Notes: generated by a model from the letters alone, not told the origin. Shown: positions 22,490-31,277, numbered from the stretch's first letter. The stretch: 64,000 bases of DNA from Streptomyces sp. LX-29 (GCF_029541745.1 NZ_CP089746.1:6519559-6583558); one strand, 5' to 3'. Translations and numbers: made by a program.

Positions 22490-23973
22490 GGCCGGCCTCC
22501 CGCGGTCGGTGCCGGGCCGTCGTCGCCACGGGGCGCCGGGGCGTCGCCGGCGGGAACCGGCGGGCGGGGGCCGTAGGGTGTGTCCGTCTCCGGCGGCGCG
22601 ACCGGTCCCGGCTCCGTCCGCTGTTCGTCGGCGAGCCGCCAGCGGGTGCGCATCTTCAGCAGCACGGCGAGGAACGAGCCGAAGACGAACACGTACACCA
22701 CGACGACGAGACCGAACATGATCCACAGAGTCGTGGAACGGGTGGCGGTCACCGCTTCGGCGACCCGCATGTTCTGGTAGACGATCCACGGCTGGCGGCC
22801 CACCTCGGTGGTGATCCAGCCGCATTCCACGGCGACGACGGAGGCGACGCCCGCGCAGGCGGCGCTCCGGAAGAACCACTTCGACTCCGGCAGGCGGCGG
22901 CGCCGCAGCCAGACGAGGCCGTACCACAGGGCGAGCAGCACCAGCACCGAGCCGATCCCGACCATGATGTCGAAGGCCCAGTGGGTGATGGTGGCCTGGG
23001 TGGCGTTCGGCCGGTCGGCCGCCGGGACGGAGGTCAGCCCGGTGACCCTGGTGTCGGGGCGGAACCCCGCGAGGATGGAGTCGAGCTGCGGGATCCTGAT
23101 GCCGCCGGAGATCGTGCCGTCCGGATGGAGGCGACCGAACAGGTACTCCGGGACATGGGTGTCGGTCTTCCAGACGATCTCCATCGCGGCGAACTTCACC
23201 GGCTGCTTGTGGAACACCTGTCGGGCGATGGAGTCGCCCAGCACGAACTGCACGGGAGTCGCCAGCGCGGCGACGGTGAACGGGACGGTGAAGCCGAGCC
23301 GGTGGTAGCGGTCGCGGCGGCCGCGCAGCCATCCGACGGCGTACACCCCCGCCACGACGTAACCCGCGGTCACCAGCATCGCCACCACGAAGTGCCAGTA
23401 CTGCGGCCCGAACATCGGGGTGAAGATCGCCTTCCAGATGTTCACGTCGGTGGGGTCGCCCGCGGAGTCGAGAGTGAAACCCCGCGGCGTGTTCATCCAG
23501 GAGTTCGCGGCCAGGATGCCGAAGGCCCCGAGCAGAGCGGCTGCCGGCAGGGGCAGCCCGAGCAGGAAGTGCACACGGGAAGGCAGCCGGCGCCAGCCGT
23601 AGAGGTAGACCGCGATGAGGACCGCCTCGAAGAAGAAGGCCCATGCCTCGACGCCGAATCCGATGCCGAAGACATCGCCCCAACGTCCCATCAGGCCCGG
23701 CCAGAGCAGGCCGAACTCGAAGGACAGCACGGTCCCGGTGACCACTCCGATCGCGAACTGCACCGCCATGACCGCCGACCAGCGCCGCGCCAGCAGCAGG
23801 GCGGTCGGGTCGTCGCGGCGCAGGCCGTAGCCGTGCATGATGAGGGTGATCAGCGGCAGCGCCACGCCCAGCGGCACCAGGATGATGTGGGAGGCCAGGG
23901 TGAAGGCCATGAGCGATCTGGCCGGCAGCGTCTGCGGCGGCGCGTCCACCAACAGCTGCATCGTGGGGTGCAT
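22486..23973 (-). CDS. cydA: Cytochrome bd oxidase subunit I
   Basis: A 495-residue membrane protein with about nine helices and a short periplasmic quinol loop. Motifs include SHIILVPLGVALP with a haem-ligand histidine, FEFGLLWPGLMGRWGDVFG, EAWAFFFEAVLIAVYLYGW, NSWMNTPRGF, and QPWIVYQNMRVAEAVT (the GRQPW quinol/haem region). It carries haems b558, b595 and d. The C-terminal 40 residues are a proline-rich cytoplasmic tail. The start may alternatively be the ATG four codons in. It is first in the operon with cydB. Confidence 0.95.
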   Translation of the reverse strand: MHPTMQLLVDAPPQTLPARSLMAFTLASHIILVPLGVALPLITLIMHGYGLRRDDPTALLLARRWSAVMAVQFAIGVVTGTVLSFEFGLLWPGLMGRWGDVFGIGFGVEAWAFFFEAVLIAVYLYGWRRLPSRVHFLLGLPLPAAALLGAFGILAANSWMNTPRGFTLDSAGDPTDVNIWKAIFTPMFGPQYWHFVVAMLVTAGYVVAGVYAVGWLRGRRDRYHRLGFTVPFTVAALATPVQFVLGDSIARQVFHKQPVKFAAMEIVWKTDTHVPEYLFGRLHPDGTISGGIRIPQLDSILAGFRPDTRVTGLTSVPAADRPNATQATITHWAFDIMVGIGSVLVLLALWYGLVWLRRRRLPESKWFFRSAACAGVASVVAVECGWITTEVGRQPWIVYQNMRVAEAVTATRSTTLWIMFGLVVVVYVFVFGSFLAVLLKMRTRWRLADEQRTEPGPVAPPETDTPYGPRPPVPAGDAPAPRGDDGPAPTAGGRP

Positions 23974-24234
23974 GCGTGCCTCTCCCGGGAGCCGACGCGG
24001 GTGAGCGGGGTCAGTTCTCGGCGGCGGATCCGGGAAGCAGGACCACGCCCTCGGGTGCGATCTCGGGGGAGCTCACGACGTACCGCCTCCTCGACTGCCG
24101 GCGCCGCTCCGCCGGGCCGGGGCCCGGGAGCGTTACCGGCGTCACACAATCACCACGGGCTCGGTGCGGCGATGAGGGGCGGTCCGGCGTTACGCCGCCT
24201 GGTCCAGGAACTTCGCTCTGTCGGACGTCGCCCG

Positions 24235-24340
24235 GTCGGACTGCGGCCGACGCTTCGCCTGGTCGGACGTCGGTCGACGCTTCGCCCGGTCGGACTTCGG
24301 TCGACGCTTCGCAGGGTCGGACCTCGGTCGACGTGAGTCG
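24235..24340. repeat. 27-bp tandem repeat upstream of cydA
   Basis: About 3.8 units of a 27-bp motif (GTCGGACGTCGGTCGACGCT-TCGCCCG) in the 400-bp gap between the GMC oxidoreductase stop and cydA. The period is nine codons but no start or ribosome site fits. The remaining gap DNA shows no gene. Confidence 0.75.
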
Positions 24341-24373
24341 GCGGTGTCGGCGCGGCCGGTGTGGTCCGCGACC

Positions 24374-25963
24374 TCAGCGCAGCCGGTCCAGCAGGTGGTC
24401 GCCGACGCGCAGGGCGTTCGCGATGGCTGTCAGGGACGGGTTGACCGCCCCGATGCTCGGGAAGAAGCTCGTGTCGACCACGTACAGGTTGTCGAGGTCG
24501 TGCGCCTTGCAGTTGACGTCCAGGGCCGAGGAGGCCGGATCGTCGCCGAACCGCACGGTGCCGGCCTGGTGGGCCGTGGCGCCGATCGGCATGCCCTTGT
24601 GCAGGTAGATGCTGTGGGGCAGCAGATGGTGCTCGTGCATGCCCAGATGGCCCAGCATGCGCTGGAGCCTGTGCCGCAGGCGCTCCAGCCCCGCGATGTT
24701 GTTGGACTCGTCGAGGGCCAGGTGGACGCGACCGTCGTCGTCCAGGGTGACGCGGTTGTCGGGGAGCGGCAGGTCCTCCCCGCACAGCCAGAAGTCGACG
24801 GCGTGGTGGGCCAGGACCTCGAAGGGCATGTCCGGGGTCACCGCTCCGGCCCAGCGCGGGGCCTCACCGTGGATCTGCTCGGCGTCCGACTTGCCGAGCA
24901 TCTGGATCCCGCCGAGCGGGTAGTCCCAGTCGTCGGCGCCGAGGTACCAGTCGTGCAGGGCGAGGGTCTTCTGGAACCTGGTGTCGTTGGGCTCCTTCGA
25001 AACGGCCATCAGGGCCAGGTTGTTGTGGCGCATGTAGAACCGACCGACCACGTCCGAGCTGTTCGCCAGGCCCCGGGGATGGTGCTCGTTCGCCGAGGCG
25101 AGGAGGAGGACGGCCGAGTTGACCGCGCCGCAGGCGACGACCACGATGTCGGCCGCGTACCGGGCCTCCTCGTCCCCCGCGAGCCGGGCCACGACCGTGC
25201 TGACGCCGCGGCCCGCCGGATCGGTCTCGAGCCTGGTCACCCGGGCGTTCGTGATCATCTCCACGTTGGGGTGCCGCAGCGCCGGTTCCACGCAGATCAC
25301 CTGGGCGTCGGACTTGCCGCGCACCAGACAGGGGAAGCCGTCCACCCGGTCGCAGCGGATGCAGACGCTTGAGTGGGTCGCCCGGCCCTCGCCGTCCTGG
25401 GTCAGATCGACCCCGATGGGCAGGTGGAAGGGGTGCAGGCCCCGCTTCTCCAGGTCGTCGCTCAACTGCTGGATGCGCGACTCGTGTTCCACCGGCGGGT
25501 ACGCGTACTGCTCGCCGGCCGGGCCCTCCCAGGGATCCTCGCCGTGCCGGCCGTGCACCCGGTACAGGTGTTCCGCCTGGGTGTAGTACGGCTCCAGATC
25601 CTCGTACCGGATCGGCCAGGCGGGGGAGACCCCGTCGTGGTGCGTCAGTTCGCCGAAGTCCTCGGGCCGCAGTCGGAACAGGGCGGCCCCATAGAACTTG
25701 GTGTTGCCGCCGACGTAGTAGTTGACCTCGGGCGGGAACTCCTTGCCGTGCTTGTCGAACCAGAACTCCGGGGCCCGGTACCTGCCCTTGACGAACACGG
25801 CGGTGGAATCCCAGTTGTCCCGCTCGCGCGGGAGGTAGTCGCCGCGTTCGAGGATCAGCACCCGTTTCCCGGAAGGCGCCAGCCGGTGCGCGAGCGTCCC
25901 TCCGCCCGCTCCGGTACCGATGATGATGACGTCGTAGTGGGGGGCGTCGCCCACGGCGACCAC
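24374..25963 (-). CDS. GMC-family FAD oxidoreductase
   Basis: A 529-residue flavoprotein. The FAD motif IIGTGAGGGTLAHRL lies at about 14-28, with ILERGDYLP after it. Substrate-domain and ribityl-binding segments include YVGGNTKFYGAALFRL. The C-terminal GMC motif VVDTSFFPSIGAVNPSLTAIANALR contains the Asn of the catalytic pair; a His in GATAHQAGTVRFG region is also typical. These enzymes oxidise alcohols, choline, glucose or sterols; this substrate is unknown. A GTG start is used. It is followed on the same strand by nothing for 400 bp and preceded by the cyclase-family gene. Confidence 0.92.
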   Translation of the reverse strand: MVAVGDAPHYDVIIIGTGAGGGTLAHRLAPSGKRVLILERGDYLPRERDNWDSTAVFVKGRYRAPEFWFDKHGKEFPPEVNYYVGGNTKFYGAALFRLRPEDFGELTHHDGVSPAWPIRYEDLEPYYTQAEHLYRVHGRHGEDPWEGPAGEQYAYPPVEHESRIQQLSDDLEKRGLHPFHLPIGVDLTQDGEGRATHSSVCIRCDRVDGFPCLVRGKSDAQVICVEPALRHPNVEMITNARVTRLETDPAGRGVSTVVARLAGDEEARYAADIVVVACGAVNSAVLLLASANEHHPRGLANSSDVVGRFYMRHNNLALMAVSKEPNDTRFQKTLALHDWYLGADDWDYPLGGIQMLGKSDAEQIHGEAPRWAGAVTPDMPFEVLAHHAVDFWLCGEDLPLPDNRVTLDDDGRVHLALDESNNIAGLERLRHRLQRMLGHLGMHEHHLLPHSIYLHKGMPIGATAHQAGTVRFGDDPASSALDVNCKAHDLDNLYVVDTSFFPSIGAVNPSLTAIANALRVGDHLLDRLR

Positions 25964-26083
25964 CGTCCTCGGGTTCGCGGTCCCGCGTCCCCGCCGGGAC
26001 CTGTCAGGCCGGTCTCCCCCCTTCGAACATAGACGCCCCGCGCCGGAGCGGCACCCGGGAGAGAGAGCCCCCTGCCGCCCCGC

Positions 26084-27055
26084 TCAGAGCACGGCGACGG
26101 GATTCACCGGAGAGCCGGTGGCCGCCGGCAGCCGCAACGGCGCGACCACGCACAGGAAGTGCCAGCGGCCCAGCTGTTCGCACGCCGGCGCCAGTTCCTC
26201 GAAGTCCAGGTAGTCCAGGAGATGGAGACCCATGGCGTGCATCGCCAGCACGTGGACGGGAAACGCGACCTCCGCCACCAGGCTCGGAGCCGTGTCGTTG
26301 TTGCCGTCCGAGCCCAGCACGGCGACGCGCCGCTCGGCGAGGAATCCCAACGCCGCCGGATGGATGCCGGCCCGGGCCCGCGCCACCTCCCAGGCACCGG
26401 TCTCCCGACGCCGACGGCGGTGTCCGACGCGCACGAACAGCAGGTCTCCCGGCCCGGCCCGGACCCCCTGAGCGGCCTCCGCGGCCGTGAGGTCGTCGGC
26501 CGTCACATGGTCGCCGGGTTCGAGCCAGGGGACCCCGCGCAGCCGCGGGATGTCCAGCAGTACGCCGCGGCCGACGATCCCGTCGCGCACCACGTCGACC
26601 GTGAGCGCACGGGCGCCGTCCGGCGTCACCGTGCTCGCCGGTACGCCGCCATAGAGCTCGCCGTCGAAGACGACGTGGCACAACGCGTCGAGATGGGTGT
26701 GCGCGTCACCGTGCACGTTCATGGCGAACCGGTCGAGCGCGAAGTGCAACCCGGGCGCTTCGGGGTCCTGGTGGACCGTCCCCGTCATCCGGTGCGTCGC
26801 GGGCTCCGGGTCGTCCGGCCCCGGCCGGGTCTCGATGGGCGCGGCCAGCGACACGGTCCGCCCACACCGCACCCCCGCGGCGGCCGCCACCACACGCTCG
26901 GGGGTCAGATGGACCAGGGCTCCACGGCGCAGGTCTCCCTCGCCCCGCCCGCTCCGAGCCTGGTCACACAGCCGCCGGTACAGAGACCGAAAGTCCTCCT
27001 CGGACAGGGGCGGCTCCGCCGCCTGACGCTGCGCCGACGGCCGCGGGCGCGACAT
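26084..27055 (-). CDS. Cyclase-family (kynurenine formamidase-like) metal hydrolase
   Basis: A 323-residue protein of the PF04199 cyclase family. The metal-binding box reads MNVHGDAHTHLDALCHV, matching the family pattern HxGTHxDxxxH. Other family regions are DLLFVRVGHRRR and GIHPAALGFLAERRVAVLGSDGNND. Members hydrolyse amides such as N-formylkynurenine or are of unknown substrate; the isatin hydrolases also belong here. The ATG has GGTGGGGG six bases upstream; four codons further up is a weaker start. It is 120 bp upstream of the GMC oxidoreductase on the same strand, so the two may form one transcript. Confidence 0.85.
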   Translation of the reverse strand: MSRPRPSAQRQAAEPPLSEEDFRSLYRRLCDQARSGRGEGDLRRGALVHLTPERVVAAAAGVRCGRTVSLAAPIETRPGPDDPEPATHRMTGTVHQDPEAPGLHFALDRFAMNVHGDAHTHLDALCHVVFDGELYGGVPASTVTPDGARALTVDVVRDGIVGRGVLLDIPRLRGVPWLEPGDHVTADDLTAAEAAQGVRAGPGDLLFVRVGHRRRRRETGAWEVARARAGIHPAALGFLAERRVAVLGSDGNNDTAPSLVAEVAFPVHVLAMHAMGLHLLDYLDFEELAPACEQLGRWHFLCVVAPLRLPAATGSPVNPVAVL

Positions 27056-27084
27056 CACGACCCCCACCCGCCCACGCCCGCCCC

Positions 27085-27250
27085 GCCGCCCACACCTGCT
27101 CCGCCCCGCTCGACCGGTCCGCGGTGCTCACCCGCTCCGCCCCGGTCCGCCGGTGCGCGGTGCTCACCCGCTCCGCCCCGGTCCGCCGGTCCGCGGTGCT
27201 CACCCGGTCTGACCCGGTCCGCCGGTCCGCCGTGCTCACCCGGTCTGACC
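27085..27250. repeat. 36-bp tandem repeat
   Basis: About four to five units of a 36-bp motif containing CGGTGCTCACCCG(C/G)TCCGCCC and CCGGTCCGCCGGTCC. The period equals 12 codons and every frame stays open, but no gene is supported. The surrounding 27056-27610 shows no other feature besides a likely promoter-like CTATAGC near 27570. Confidence 0.8.
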
Positions 27251-27610
27251 GGCGCCGCCGGTCCGGCTCCGCTCGTACGCTCCGTCACGCCGGCGTCCTC
27301 CTCGTCCGCCGAAGGGCACTGGCACCAGTCTCCGCTGGCACGGTTTGGCACGCATTCCGGGTGTCGGGCCCCGCGCGCAATCCGCGCCATGCCACCGCGC
27401 TGATCGAAGGCCGCCTTCTCCGGCCACGGCCGCACGGCCGGCCTGGCACGCGGCTGCCGACGGGACGGCCGCGCGGGCTCGCCCAGCCGCTGCTTCGACC
27501 GCGCCCCACGAGCTTCCTTACTGATCAGTGGCTCAATCCGCTCCTTATGCGGTGAGGCGGACCGATGGCCTATAGCGTGAGGTGACGACCAAGTCGAGGA
27601 ATGCGAGTCG

Positions 27611-27748
27611 GTGGACGTTCATACCGATACCATCCAGCCCGGCGAGACGTCCTCTTCAGTGCAGACCGCAGCCGACACCACCGAGGGCTCGTTTACGCCG
27701 AAGAAGACCACAGTGTCGATCACCGGGGTCGTTCGTACACCGCAGTAA
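27611..27748 (+). CDS. Possible 45-residue Thr/Ser-rich peptide
   Basis: A short GTG-started frame with GAGGA ten bases upstream: it begins MDVHTDTIQPGETSSSVQ and ends VSITGVVRTPQ. It has 17 Thr/Ser, no cysteine and no hydrophobic signal. Its codons are more AT-rich than the spacers around it and stop cleanly at TAA, which favours a real gene over noise, but the evidence is thin. It is convergent with the YrhB/Imm35-like gene 28 bp away. Confidence 0.35.
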   Translation: MDVHTDTIQPGETSSSVQTAADTTEGSFTPKKTTVSITGVVRTPQ

Positions 27749-27776
27749 GTGCGGAGCCGGCTGTGCAGCCGGACTG

Positions 27777-28310
27777 CTACCGGACTGGGCCGGCCAGCGT
27801 CTCGATCGGGCCCAGGCCCCATGGATTGGGCTTGCGGGTGAGGCTCGCCAGTTCCTCGGGTGGTTCACTCCCGTCCCTGACGATCGTCACGTAGGTCTTG
27901 GCCTGCTGCAGGCTCATCCGTGGGGCCTGCTTGCGCAGGTGCCGCATGGCGGCGGCGGTCCCGACGGAGTCCGCGAGGTGGCGGATGTCCGCGGCGAGGG
28001 GGTCGGGCATCTTGATGCCCTTGACCTGCCGGAGGTAGTCCTCCTCCCAGTCATCGGTCCAGTCGGTGCCGGGAACGAAGTGGATGCTCCCGTCCTCCCG
28101 GTCGACCAGGTAGGGGCCGCCGAGGAGGTTCCCGCGCAGATCGGGGTTGCGGGCGCCGTTCGCCGACGTCCAGTAGACGAGCCACCCGACCGAACGCTCC
28201 TCGACGGCGTAGACAGCCAGCTTCGGGATCAGCCTCGCCCATGCCCAGGTCGGCCGCTCCCGCTCCAGCAAGGACTCGACCAGCTCGATCGCTCGTTCCT
28301 GGGAAATCAT
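27777..28310 (-). CDS. YrhB/Imm35-like protein
   Basis: A 177-residue soluble protein. The first about 95 residues (MISQERAIELVESLLERERPTW...YAVEERSVGWLVYWTSANGA...GGPYLVDREDGSIHFVPGT) match the YrhB/Immunity-35 domain, found in toxin-immunity and regulatory proteins. The C-terminal helical region (YLRQVKGIKMPDPLAADIRHLADS...) is not recognised. The start at 28310 has GAAGGA eight bases before it; the upstream ATG at 28319 lacks a usable spacing. Immunity function is only suggested by domain type; no toxin gene is adjacent. Confidence 0.75.
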   Translation of the reverse strand: MISQERAIELVESLLERERPTWAWARLIPKLAVYAVEERSVGWLVYWTSANGARNPDLRGNLLGGPYLVDREDGSIHFVPGTDWTDDWEEDYLRQVKGIKMPDPLAADIRHLADSVGTAAAMRHLRKQAPRMSLQQAKTYVTIVRDGSEPPEELASLTRKPNPWGLGPIETLAGPVR

Positions 28311-28662
28311 GCTTCCCATCCTTCACTCCGGGCCAACCGGACTTCAGCGCACCCCGTCATCGATCCGGTGCCGTCCGGCGCGCGGTGCAGGGAAGCCACC
28401 ATCGCTGCCGAGACTGAGGAGTGCGCAGCGGCCCTCGACGCCCCGCCGGCCGAGTATTGGAGAACTCGCGGCCTTGGTGGAGACGCTGCAAGCGGTAGCC
28501 CGCGGCTGGTATCCCGACCTTGTGCCTCGCGCCCCACCTTGTCGCCCGCGCGGAAGCACTCACCGGTATTTCGCCCACCCATCCCGGTGCACTCCGAGGT
28601 CCGCCGCCGCGGCCGCCCAGAGGCCGGGAAAACAGAAAAACCCCAGATCAACTGGGGTTCCT
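28311..28662. other. Gene-free flank of the integrated element
   Basis: About 350 bp without a supported gene. A stem-loop CCCCA-gatcaac-TGGGG (28641-28657) with flanking A/T runs lies at its right end, in the place of the terminator that also follows the intact tRNA-Leu (near 33221-33239). A frame reading GELAALVETLQAVARGWYPDL hints at a decayed gene but is not convincing. Confidence 0.5.
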
Positions 28663-28688
28663 GCTGGTGTCCGAGGGGGGCTTGAACT
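28663..28688 (-). other. Left attachment site (att), copy of tRNA-Leu 3' end
   Basis: The 18 bases GCTGGTGTCCGAGGGGGG, identical to 33244-33261 at the tRNA-Leu 3' end, followed by CTTGAAC with one base missing relative to the tRNA. Past that point it diverges, so this is not a working tRNA. It marks the far end of the integrated element. Confidence 0.75.
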
Positions 28689-28756
28689 CTCCTCTCGGGC
28701 ACCAGCTCATTAGTTAGCTGACCTGCAAGAACGTAGCCCTTGAGGCTCCTTGGAGC

Positions 28757-29668
28757 CTATCGGGGTTGGTCATGCTCACCTGCTGTTTCTGCCCGTTCCT
28801 GGCCGCTGTTGGTCATGCGTTGGTCACGTGGCCGAACCCCGTCAGCCCTGATCAGCTCTTCGCAGACTTGGCTACTCGTCGGCCGGTCGGCGGGATCCGG
28901 GTTGAGCATGGCGTTGATGAGGGTGCCCAGTACCCCGGGCACCTTCACCGGCCGGTGTGGTCCGTCTACGATGGCTTGACGTTGATCCTTGCGGCTCGCG
29001 TCATCGGGGTAGGCGACGTGGCGTAGTCCGGTAGCGCTGATGAAGAGCGAGGCTCCGAGGGCGTAGACGTCCGCTGCCATGCTCGGGGCTGCCGTACCGG
29101 TCTCCAGCACGCTGCGCGAGATTTCCGGACTCTCGTAGTGGACGAGACAGCCCCGATAGCTGAAGTCGTATCTGGCGGGCACGCTTCCGCCGTGCGCCAA
29201 AGCGAGATCGATAAGCGCTGTTCCCTTGGGGCTGGTGATCAGGTGCGCAGGCTGGACGTCTCCATGTGTCCAACCCATTGAGTGCAAAGAGGCTACGGCT
29301 TCCGCGCAGGACAGCGCTTCACCTAGGTCAGGTACGGATGAGGCCCCTTCAGCGCGGTGGGGCTGCCAGAGGTCGTACAGGCTGTCGCCCTGGTGCCAGG
29401 GCTGGACGTTCCAGGTGCCGTGTTCCCAGTCGCCATAGCTCACGTCGTCCCTGTTGAGGCGGCGCAAGATCGCGCCTTCGCGCGCGGGGGCCAGGGCCGT
29501 CCAGGCGTGCGTTGTGGTCGGGTAGCCGACCTTGACGGCGTAGGTTCTGTGGGCCGAGCGGACTTTCCAAAGCGTGGTTCCGCGCCGGTTCATCACTAAC
29601 CGCTGAGACAGCGGGTTGAGGGCTTCCAACGCCGAATCGGGCAAGCCGTAGGGCCCGGTGTGAATCAT
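28757..29668 (-). CDS. Protein-kinase-like protein of the integrated element
   Basis: A 303-residue protein with a protein-kinase fold. Visible are the ATP lysine (Lys46 in YAVKVG), a helix-C glutamate (Glu64 in AREGAI), catalytic-loop Asp137 in HGDVQPAHLI (HGD in place of HRD, His in place of the usual Asn), metal Asp154 in IDLA (in place of DFG) and ESPE for APE. The glycine loop is poor. It may be an active small-molecule or protein kinase, or a pseudokinase. The start has GGAAGG seven bases upstream. It has no membrane segment. The glycine-rich-domain gene lies 81 bp upstream on the same strand. Confidence 0.75.
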   Translation of the reverse strand: MIHTGPYGLPDSALEALNPLSQRLVMNRRGTTLWKVRSAHRTYAVKVGYPTTTHAWTALAPAREGAILRRLNRDDVSYGDWEHGTWNVQPWHQGDSLYDLWQPHRAEGASSVPDLGEALSCAEAVASLHSMGWTHGDVQPAHLITSPKGTALIDLALAHGGSVPARYDFSYRGCLVHYESPEISRSVLETGTAAPSMAADVYALGASLFISATGLRHVAYPDDASRKDQRQAIVDGPHRPVKVPGVLGTLINAMLNPDPADRPTSSQVCEELIRADGVRPRDQRMTNSGQERAETAGEHDQPR

Positions 29669-29749
29669 TCTTCTACCTTCCAAACGGTGAAGCCGACCCC
29701 CAGGCTGGGAGCCGGCTTCGCTCACGTCGCGGGCGGAGAGTACCGCTGA

Positions 29750-30199
29750 TCAGTCAGCGGCGTTGCGGTAGTCGCGGCCACAGTCCGAATCGCACTGTGC
29801 AGCCGAGGCGCCGTCCACGGTCCATAGGTCGTCCAAGACCATGAAGCCCTTCGCTTTCATCGCGTGTGCGGTCGCCGTGACCTCCTCCAGGATCCGGCCG
29901 CCCCCGCCTGGACGGGGGTTGTGCTCCAGGAAGCGACCCGCGTACTTCTCGCAGAACTGGCGGTAGTCGGCCGTGTGGAGGATGAACGCGTGAAGCGCGC
30001 CGTCCACGTCGTCCGACGGCACCATCTTGACCGTGGCCGTGCCGACGGTCGCTAGGAAGGCGAGCGCCTGATCCGTGGCGCGCTCCGCCTTCTCGCGGTC
30101 GTACCCGAAGTGAATCGTGGTGAACTCCGCGACACTATCGAACAGTTCGGAGTCGACCAGGGAACGGCCGACCTTGAGGTCGTTCGCTACTGCTGTCAT
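29750..30199 (-). CDS. Glycine-rich-domain-like protein with cysteine tail
   Basis: A 149-residue protein resembling the Streptomyces proteins annotated as glycine-rich domain-containing: VDGALHAFILHTADYRQFCEKYAGRFLEHNP is the recognisable core. The tail QCDSDCGRDYRNAAD carries two cysteines, as in relatives that end in small cysteine clusters. GGGAGG lies nine bases before the ATG. It is encoded just upstream of the kinase-like protein and may be its partner or substrate. Function unknown; some relatives sit near kinases or peptide-modifying genes, but I cannot confirm that here. Confidence 0.65.
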   Translation of the reverse strand: MTAVANDLKVGRSLVDSELFDSVAEFTTIHFGYDREKAERATDQALAFLATVGTATVKMVPSDDVDGALHAFILHTADYRQFCEKYAGRFLEHNPRPGGGGRILEEVTATAHAMKAKGFMVLDDLWTVDGASAAQCDSDCGRDYRNAAD

Positions 30200-30336
30200 T
30201 GTGTATTCCCTCCCAGTAGGAGCAGTGCACGGCACTTGCTGACCCGCCCCAGCCCTGAGCCACAGGGGCGGAACGGGGTACTGGACCTGCCTGATTGGAG
30301 TTCCTCGCCTTGACCTCCAGGCGGGCCATTTGATGA

Positions 30337-30390
30337 CCCGCCCCTACCGGTGTCGCCTTCGGGGGATGACTGGCACGCGGTAGGGGCGGG
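30337..30390. terminator. Strong stem-loop in the 30.2-30.5 kb gap
   Basis: Perfect 13-bp arms CCCGCCCCTACCG and CGGTAGGGGCGGG separated by 28 bases, between the stop at 30491 and the gene starting at 30199. A related GACCCGCCCC/GGGGCGG pair lies at about 30240-30275. Likely terminates the small-gene operon or forms a regulatory hairpin. Confidence 0.6.
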
Positions 30391-30490
30391 CGCGGGACCT
30401 GGTCCCCGCCGAGTTAGCCGAGGACAGCGGGGCCAGGAGTCTTCTAAGGCCCGAAGATCGAGGCAGGTGGAGACGCCAGGGCGGTCATGT

Positions 30491-30979
30491 TCAGCCCTGC
30501 CGCGAGCCGGGATGGGCCCTCAACAGGCCACTCTCTTTCGTGGGCTGGCGGAAGCCGGCTGTGTCCCAGGGCGTGCCCTTGCCGTTCGGCGGATACAGGG
30601 TCACCCGTACCTGCTGAGGGCCCTCCCAGCCCATCATCAGACCCACCTTGCCGGTCACCGTGTCCATCACCGGATCACCGATCATGGGCATGGGGGTGAT
30701 CGGCGCCGAACGGGAGTCACGGCTCTCGGCCACGTTGATGGCCATGAGCAGCCCCTCAACAAGCCTTTCAGCGAGGAACCGCAGTTCTTCCACCGTCACC
30801 TTCGGCTGCTTGAGCAAGTCACGGGCGTGCCCCAGGAGCTGGCTGCACATGAACACGCTCTCGTCTTCCGCCACGCTGTCGATCGCGTCGGTCATGCGGC
30901 TGAGTAGGCCGTCCGGGTCGTCAGAGCTCACGATGCCCGTCCGGCCGTGTTCGTCGGGGGGAAGCTGTCGGAGAGTCAC
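30491..30979 (-). CDS. Hypothetical protein of XRE/DUF397 locus 2
   Basis: A 162-residue soluble protein starting at a GTG that overlaps the stop of the 92-residue gene (GTGA), with GGAGGT six bases upstream. It has a helical middle (LLSRMTDAIDSVAEDESVFMCSQLLGHARDLLK...EELRFLAERLVEGLLMAINVAE) and a C-terminal segment VMDTVTGKVGLMMGWEGPQQVRVTLYPPNGKGTPWDT that looks like a small beta domain. I recall similar proteins beside XRE/DUF397 pairs in Streptomyces but no function. Second gene of a leftward operon. Confidence 0.65.
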   Translation of the reverse strand: MTLRQLPPDEHGRTGIVSSDDPDGLLSRMTDAIDSVAEDESVFMCSQLLGHARDLLKQPKVTVEELRFLAERLVEGLLMAINVAESRDSRSAPITPMPMIGDPVMDTVTGKVGLMMGWEGPQQVRVTLYPPNGKGTPWDTAGFRQPTKESGLLRAHPGSRQG

Positions 30980-31254
30980 CACGACACCTCCGTGGACTCG
31001 CAGCCCGCGCACTCGTTGGACCAGAGCCTGCCCCGGCCGCCCACGCGTTCACTGGTCAGCACGTAGGGGCGGACCAAGGCAACGTCTTCTCCGTGGACCA
31101 TCCACTTCTGCCACACGACGCGCGGGAGGGTGGTCTCGCTGGCCGGGATCTTCGGCGCCTCGTAGGCCGGGGCCATGGCGGGGTGGCGTCGTCGCACCGA
31201 TGTGCACAGCCTCCCCAGCGCCAATTCGAAGATCAGCACGGTACGTTTGTTCAC
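30976..31254 (-). CDS. Small RRRHP/LVRPYVL protein, first gene of locus 2 operon
   Basis: A 92-residue protein. A hydrophobic N-terminal helix ends in RRRHPA, then a proline-rich linker reaches DVALVRPYVLTSERVGG. This layout (short helix, arginine-histidine-proline, linker, VRPY) is shared with proteins at XRE/DUF397 loci in other streptomycetes. Its N-terminus is the counterpart of the 37-residue gene at 7847-7960. A CGGAG ribosome site precedes the GTG. It lies immediately after the second copy of the structured leader. Function unknown. Confidence 0.6.
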   Translation of the reverse strand: MNKRTVLIFELALGRLCTSVRRRHPAMAPAYEAPKIPASETTLPRVVWQKWMVHGEDVALVRPYVLTSERVGGRGRLWSNECAGCESTEVSW

Positions 31255-31277
31255 GTCATCAACTCCGGTTAGTTGGT

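Noticed and set aside
24100..24180. Rex redox-repressor site before cydA
   Set aside because: TCACACAATCACC-like sequence lacks the TTGTGAA/TTCACAA palindrome, so it cannot be supported.
28663..28740. Second tRNA-Leu
   Set aside because: Only the 3' end of the tRNA is matched; the anticodon and 5' half are missing, so it is an attachment-site copy.
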